64,000 bases of DNA from Apiosordaria backusii. Lineage: Eukaryota; Ascomycota; Sordariomycetes; Sordariales; Lasiosphaeriaceae. Below are positions 59,376 through 64,000 of the stretch, piece by piece (the first letter of the stretch is position 1; each line of letters starts with the position of its first letter). The translations under genes and the position numbers were made by a program. Where the stretch lies: positions 2,294,001 to 2,358,000 of the forward strand of contig JAUKTV010000003.1 of NCBI GenBank assembly GCA_030549205.1, read 5' to 3'. The notes under the pieces are model-generated. The model saw only the letters and a program-made list of their open reading frames with translations. It had not been told where the DNA came from and ran no database searches.

Positions 59376-60113
59376 TTTCTCTTTGTGATTTGTGTGTTTC
59401 CTCGCTCGGTCGGGTTACTTGTAGTTGAGAGTATCGAGGATGGGTGTGGGTGAGACAAGTTGCGAAAATGAGTGGCTCCCGGCCCGCGACGCTGAACTTG
59501 GAGGGTTGGAGATATTAGCTCTCAAACCTGAAGCTTTCCAATTGACTGGCGCTGCACCACTGCGGGATCACGACTGGACTTGAGGTTGCGGGTGGCTTGC
59601 CAGCTGCGAGCTCTGCGACAGTTGGCTGGCAGATGTAAGGCTGCAGTCTGGGAGACACTGGTCTGTGCACCGTGGCTTTTGTGATCCCTGTCGCTGCTCT
59701 TTCCCTTGCATGAGAACCCTGTCAGAGCCAAGCCTCTACCACAGTAAGTGCCCCACTAGAATCTTTCCCGTCTGGTGTGTTGAAGCTTCCCCGTTTGAAC
59801 GCGACTGGATTGACGTCCAATCTTCTGATACATCGCCAAAAGTACAGAAATTGTTTGCGTTGTGCAACTGGCTGCCAAACTTCGGATCGCTGCAGGCGCC
59901 GAGACACTATTATTGTGCCGTATAAAGTTTTATTTCGCTCGTTATTGCAATTAAATCTTCACCACAGCCCTCTCTTTCTCAATTCCAAGTCTTGGAAATG
60001 CCCAGAGCAAATCTCTGAGCCCATCCGACCGACTGGGTTCATGGTGCTTATGCTGCCCGCGCTCCAACACCCAAACAGAACACCATCGCGTTCAACAAGA
60101 GAAACACCGCAAC
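59376..60113. promoter_or_regulatory. Divergent promoter region of the 92-aa gene and SHG1 gene
   Basis: About 740 bp between divergent starts. A long open frame runs in from 59777 in the frame of SHG1 exon 2, but it reads through the SHG1 start and its intron and is not coding here. Promoters and 5' UTRs are expected; no specific site is claimed. Confidence 0.55.
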
Positions 60114-62968
60114 ATGGCGACCGCCTCCATGTCCGATGCGCCAGCTCCCACCCCCACGCCCGCGCCCGCGCCCATCGTCAGGAAATTCAAGGCGTCCGAC
60201 CTGCCATTGACACAGGCCAAACGAGCCGCAGTCGACAGTCTAGCCCACAGCTTCAAGAAGAAGGGTGGTTACGATTCAGAGCGAAAGCAAGTATGGGCCA
60301 AATTCGAAACCAGTGTATGTCCTTCTTACCTGCTGCTGCCCAACAGCCCAATTCTTCCGGTCTAACCAAACAATCACAGGACTACGAAGCCCAAGTAACT
60401 AAAGCCATCCTCGAAGTCGCCGAGAAGGAAATCGACAAGAATCCCACCCAGCTACTAACCCTCGAGCGAACCAAAGCCGCCGCTCTTATCGATGGTGCGC
60501 TTGACCGATCGGGCGTCTACCAAAAAGCAGAGGAGGTTATCAGCTCCCTGATTAACCGCGGCGCCATCGAAGCCCAACTTCGCGAATTGCGCCGTGCTGA
60601 GATAGGAGAGGAGGCGGCGGAGCAGGAACGGCTACTGGGCGCTAAGACCGACGAGGAGTATGCCGCCGAGACAGCCGCCCGCCGTGAAGAGCGGGAGCGC
60701 GTCCGGGCGGAGCTCCAGGCGGTAGAGGAGAAGAAGAGGCAGTTAGAGCGGGAGATTAAGGTGAAGGAGGATGCGAAGAGACGGGAGGAGGAAAAGGCTG
60801 CTAGGGAGGCACGTAAGAAGAGGGAACGGGAAGAGGATGAGCGACGGGAGAAGGAACGGATAGAGCGGAGGGAACGGCGTGAGAAGGAGAGGGAGGAGGA
60901 ACGAGAGAGGAGACAAAAAGAGCGGGAGAGGGAAAGAGAAGAGAGGGATAAGGAACGGGGCCGTGATGACAGCCGGGATCGGGACCGGCGTCGTGACAGA
61001 GATCGCGATCGGGATCGAGTACAGGTTGGTTATGACAGTTACAGGGGCTCAGGTGACAGGACCAACCGAGACCGTGACAGAAGCCGTAACCGTGATCGAT
61101 CCCGGGATAGGGGGAGGGACAGGGACAGAGACCGAGACCGAGATCGTCACCACAGCCGGGAATCCCGAAAGCGCTCTAGTGAGAGGAAAACTGAGGAAGT
61201 CAAGAAGCAGCTTACGAAAGAAGATCAGGAACGTCTCGAACAAGAGGCACTTGCGGATCTGCTCCGAGAAAGCAAGCGTGTTGTCCCCAAGCAGCCCGAG
61301 CTGGAGATCGATCCTGTACTGGTCCCGCCGCCTAGAAAGTCCAAGCCGGTTTCCGCCATCGATCCCATTCGGAGAGACTCACCAAAGGTTACCGCTGAAG
61401 TTAAGAAGCCAGAAGAGCCGGCTGCAAAGGAGGTTGCGGAAACCAAAGCAGCTCCCGCTGCCAAAGAACCTACCGAAAACAAGGCTGCCGAGCCACGCGC
61501 TGAGAAGGAGCGTCGGAGGAGTAGGAGCCCTTCTCGAGCCCCTCGCAGAGAACGAAGCAAGGAGCGAGATGACGACCGCCGGCGACCACGCACACGTTCA
61601 CCACGACCCAGACATGATGAGCGCAGTCGCTCTCGGAGGAGAAGCCGGTCCAGACTGCGCGACAGGAGAGATGACAGGAGGGACAGAAGCCGTTCACGCC
61701 GACGAGATGACAGGAAGGATGATCGCCGCGACGACCGCCGAGATGACAAGCGCGGCGACGACCGAAAGCCAGAGGAAACCCCTACCAAGCGGAAAGAGGA
61801 GGCGACCGCTCCAAAGGAAACACCATCCAAATCAGAAGCCCGAGAGCGCAGCCGCTCCCGCCCGCGAACAGCCAAAACCGATGACAGGCGAGACCGCAGT
61901 CGCTCCCGCCACCGAGATCGTGACCGAACAAGGTCACCCCAGTCTAGGCCCGAGCGCCGCGATCGTTCTCGCTCTCGGTTGCGTTTTGGACGCCGTGATA
62001 GAACTCGTTCCCGCTCTCGTGAGCGCCGGGACAGAGACCGAGACAGAGACAGACGAGACAGAAGCCGCTCGCGCAACCGCAGCCGAGAGCGCGAAAAGGT
62101 CAAGGACAACACGGACAAGGATGAAAAGGACACTAAACCGCACCGGGAACGGTCTCGCTCCCCGGCTTCCCTGGTTGCTCGGCCGCCTTCCCGCCTGAAC
62201 CAGATAGAAAAGGAGGCGTGGAAGCAGGCCGAGGTGAAGAAGAGGGAGCAAGAAGCCAAGGCGTATCTTGCTGCGCAGAAGGAGGCGAGGGAGAAGGGGC
62301 TGGATAATAATAATAGTGAGAGGAGGGCGGGCGGCGGGGAGAGGAGTCCGGAGGTGAAGAGGAGGGTGGAGAATGGTGATCGGTATCAGCCTGGTGAGCG
62401 GGACCGGGACAGAGACAGGGAGAGGGATACTCGCGATCGGGATAGAGATCGTGATCGAGATAGGGATAGGGATAGGGATAGGGACCGCCGTGATCGGGAT
62501 AGAGACAGAGACCGTGACCGGGAGCGGGACAGGATGGATTATAGGGGTGGAGATCGGTATGATGGTGATCGGGATCGTCCGAGGGAGAGGGACCGGGATA
62601 GAGATCGTGACCGCGACAGAGACCGCGACCGCGACAGAGACCGCCGGAGGGATGACAGTCGGGATGCTAGACGGCGGAGTAGGTCGCGGAATCGCAGCCG
62701 TGAGAGGGATAGGGATAGAGATCGAGATCGAGATCGGGACCGGGACAGGAGCCGTAATCGGGACAGGGATCGAGATCGGGACCGTGATTTCCGAAGGGAT
62801 AGGGACAGGAGCAGGGAGAGAAGCCGGGAGAGGGACAGGGACCGTGATCGCAGCCGGAATCGTGACCGGGATCGTGATAGGAGCCGTGAGAGGGATAGGG
62901 ACCGTGACAGAGATAGGAGCCGTACCCGGAGGGATCGTGATAGGCGACGGAGCAGAAGCCGGGGTTAG
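60114..62968 (+). CDS. SHG1 (COMPASS-associated) domain protein with very long RD/RS-rich tail
   Basis: About 929 aa. Exon 1 is 60114-60314 and exon 2 is 60380-62968; the 65-nt intron joins KFETS to DYEAQ. The N-terminal 125 residues match the SHG1/BOD1 domain: VDSLAHSFKKKGGYDSERKQ, then VWAKFETSDYEAQVTKAILE and DGALDRSGVYQKAEEVISSL. In yeast, Shg1 is a small subunit of the Set1/COMPASS histone H3K4 methyltransferase. Here the domain is followed by a Glu/Arg-rich charged helix (about residues 150-280) and then some 600 residues dominated by RD, RS, DR and SR dipeptides, as in splicing factors such as U1-70K and SR proteins. Nuclear location is expected. The fusion suggests a link between chromatin and RNA processing, which is inference. 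The start gives the complete SHG1 domain. Confidence 0.87.
62393..62964 (+). repeat. Degenerate 6-bp coding repeat (Arg-Asp / Arg-Ser)
   Basis: Nearly continuous (cgNgaY/agRgaY)n hexamers encode alternating Arg-Asp with scattered Ser, Asn and Thr. Synonymous codon variation is high, so the repeat is kept at protein level and not a recent DNA slippage tract. Related RD/RS blocks also occur at about 60960-61190 and 61500-62100. Confidence 0.85.
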
Positions 62969-63685
62969 AAGCACCCGGCTGAGCGGCAGGACAAGAAGCA
63001 GCAGTTGCAATCAATGATGACTTTGGGGGGGCGGTGATCTCTGCGGCCAGGAGGTGAGAGGGGGGAGTGATGAATATAGGCCTGTGTATTCCTGTCGGCG
63101 TAAGAAGCGGGCAGCTGAGGTTGAACTTGAGAAGTGGGTGGGTGGGTTGAGTGGCATGGGATGGGAGGGACTGGATAGAGTGCGGCAGTATTGATATATA
63201 TATACCCCTTTTTGTAGAGTAATTGTAGATGAATCCTACTATTTCGGTGGATTATACTCTTGTTTCGACTACCAGGTGTGAGTGAAACTATAGACATCTG
63301 AATCGAAGAGAAAGCCACACGCGCATACGCTGAATACCCTCCTCCTGTACAATCATGTCAATAATTTACAAGGTGATATGCCGTGACTTTGGCATCCCCT
63401 AAAAACATGATACAAAGAAAAAGAGCCGCAGAACAACAACTTGGAAGAAAACAAGACAAACGCTGTTGTGCAATGTCTGTAGTGTGCTCAACGCTTCTTT
63501 TCCCCTTACTTACCAACCCTTGTTTCGTTGGTATCATTCTCGAATCAAAACAAAACATGAGCAAAAAACCCCAAATTAACCCAAATCTTTTTTCATACAT
63601 CATTACAGGTGTGTCAGATCTTCTTTCCCCTCAATAGAAAATCAACGCAAACATCCCCCCCATCCCATTAGTAACCCAACCATCA
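62969..63685. other. Convergent 3' region
   Basis: About 720 bp between the SHG1 gene stop and the stop of the partial right-edge gene. It contains a short TA repeat (tatatatata near 63194) and AT-rich DNA, presumably 3' UTRs. No gene supported. Confidence 0.6.
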
Positions 63686-64000
63686 TCAAGCCCCCTGCCC
63701 AATCTCCACCACGTCCTTCCCAGCACTAGGAGGAGCAACAGGCCCCCCGCTCCCATAAAGAAACCCAGCCACCAAAACCACAACCGTCACCACCACCAAC
63801 CCCATGATCAACGCCCTTTTCACAGCAGCTGGTAACCTCCCCGCCTCTTGCCCTGCCCCTTCTCCTTGGCTGAGAGGCGAGTAACTCCCCGCCACCCTCT
63901 CCCACAGCGACTTGGTATACACCCACACGCCCACAGAAATAGCAACGGTCTGCTCCCACCCAAGAGAGTAATACGCCAATCCCGCCGTGGCAATAGCATA
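63686..64000 (-). CDS. C-terminal part of a membrane protein (5' end outside window)
   Basis: Open to the right edge: the frame enters at 64000 as YAIATAGLAYYSLGWEQ and ends at 63686 after DVVEIGQGA, giving 104 visible residues. Two hydrophobic segments are visible: TVAISVGVWVY near the start, and a strong helix ALIMGLVVVTVVVLVAGFLY near the end. A polar loop (SPLSQGEGAGQEAGRLP) lies between them, and the tail after GSGGPVAPP is short. This is the last exon of a minus-strand gene whose start lies beyond 64000. Family not recognised. The internal TTG-initiated reading is not a real start. Confidence 0.65.
   Translation of the reverse strand, partial: YAIATAGLAYYSLGWEQTVAISVGVWVYTKSLWERVAGSYSPLSQGEGAGQEAGRLPAAVKRALIMGLVVVTVVVLVAGFLYGSGGPVAPPSAGKDVVEIGQGA

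Noticed and set aside
59777..60379. Extension of SHG1 exon 2 frame upstream to 59777
   Set aside because: It runs through the promoter, the true ATG in another frame and a clear GTATGT...CACAG intron.
60879..62198. Large alternative frames over the SHG1 tail (439 aa on plus; 344 and 358 aa on minus)
   Set aside because: Other frames of the Arg-Asp hexamer repeat; their Gly/Ile/Thr- or Ser/Arg/Leu-rich repeats follow mechanically from it.

Overview
The window is nuclear DNA of a filamentous ascomycete, most likely a Sordariomycete and probably in or near the Sordariales. The evidence is short introns (about 50-130 nt) with GT...CTAAC/CTGAC...AG signals, compact 3' ends, and a fungal-only gene set: Zn2Cys6 regulator, MED19, VAC8, Bor1-type transporter and SHG1. 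I see no bacterial operon, phage, CRISPR, canonical tRNA or rRNA gene, or intact transposon. All calls come from reading the sequence; no search was run.

Layout. 1-3480 is ORF-poor leader/promoter DNA ahead of a homeodomain regulator (3481-5768, +). A 9.2-kb gene-free stretch (5769-14934) follows, then a Bor1-like SLC4 transporter (-), a mitochondrial m-AAA protease (-), a Zn2Cys6 regulator (-) and a single-pass membrane protein (-). Next come an alpha/beta-hydrolase with a long charged tail (+), Mediator subunit 19 (-), a head-to-head pair of mitoribosomal proteins (uL4m -, mL38 +), a large RhoGAP protein (-), the AMPK gamma subunit SNF4 (-) and the vacuolar armadillo protein VAC8 (+). The right end holds a head-to-head mitochondrial pair (IMP1-like inner-membrane peptidase -, mitochondrial IF3 +), eIF2B delta (+), a small 92-aa protein (-), a SHG1-domain protein with a huge Arg-Asp/Arg-Ser tail (+), and the 3' end of a membrane-protein gene cut by the window edge (-).

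How the genes relate. There are no operons. Five genes serve mitochondrial gene expression or quality control (m-AAA protease, uL4m, mL38, IMP1, mtIF3), and four of them form two divergent pairs with shared promoters under 400 bp. SNF4, eIF2B delta, MED19 and SHG1 are general regulatory or expression factors. The homeodomain and Zn2Cys6 genes are the two dedicated transcription factors.

Caution on quality. Four genes (m-AAA protease, mL38, RhoGAP, IMP1) have reading frames that break inside conserved or plainly coding sequence, and almost every break sits at a run of C (coding strand) one base too short. This looks like systematic homopolymer undercalling, not four pseudogenes. The less explained signals are the 9.2-kb desert between convergent genes, a 70-bp tRNA-like repeat present twice in opposite orientation around MED19, and a direct-plus-inverted duplication in the 3' region of the Zn2Cys6 gene.
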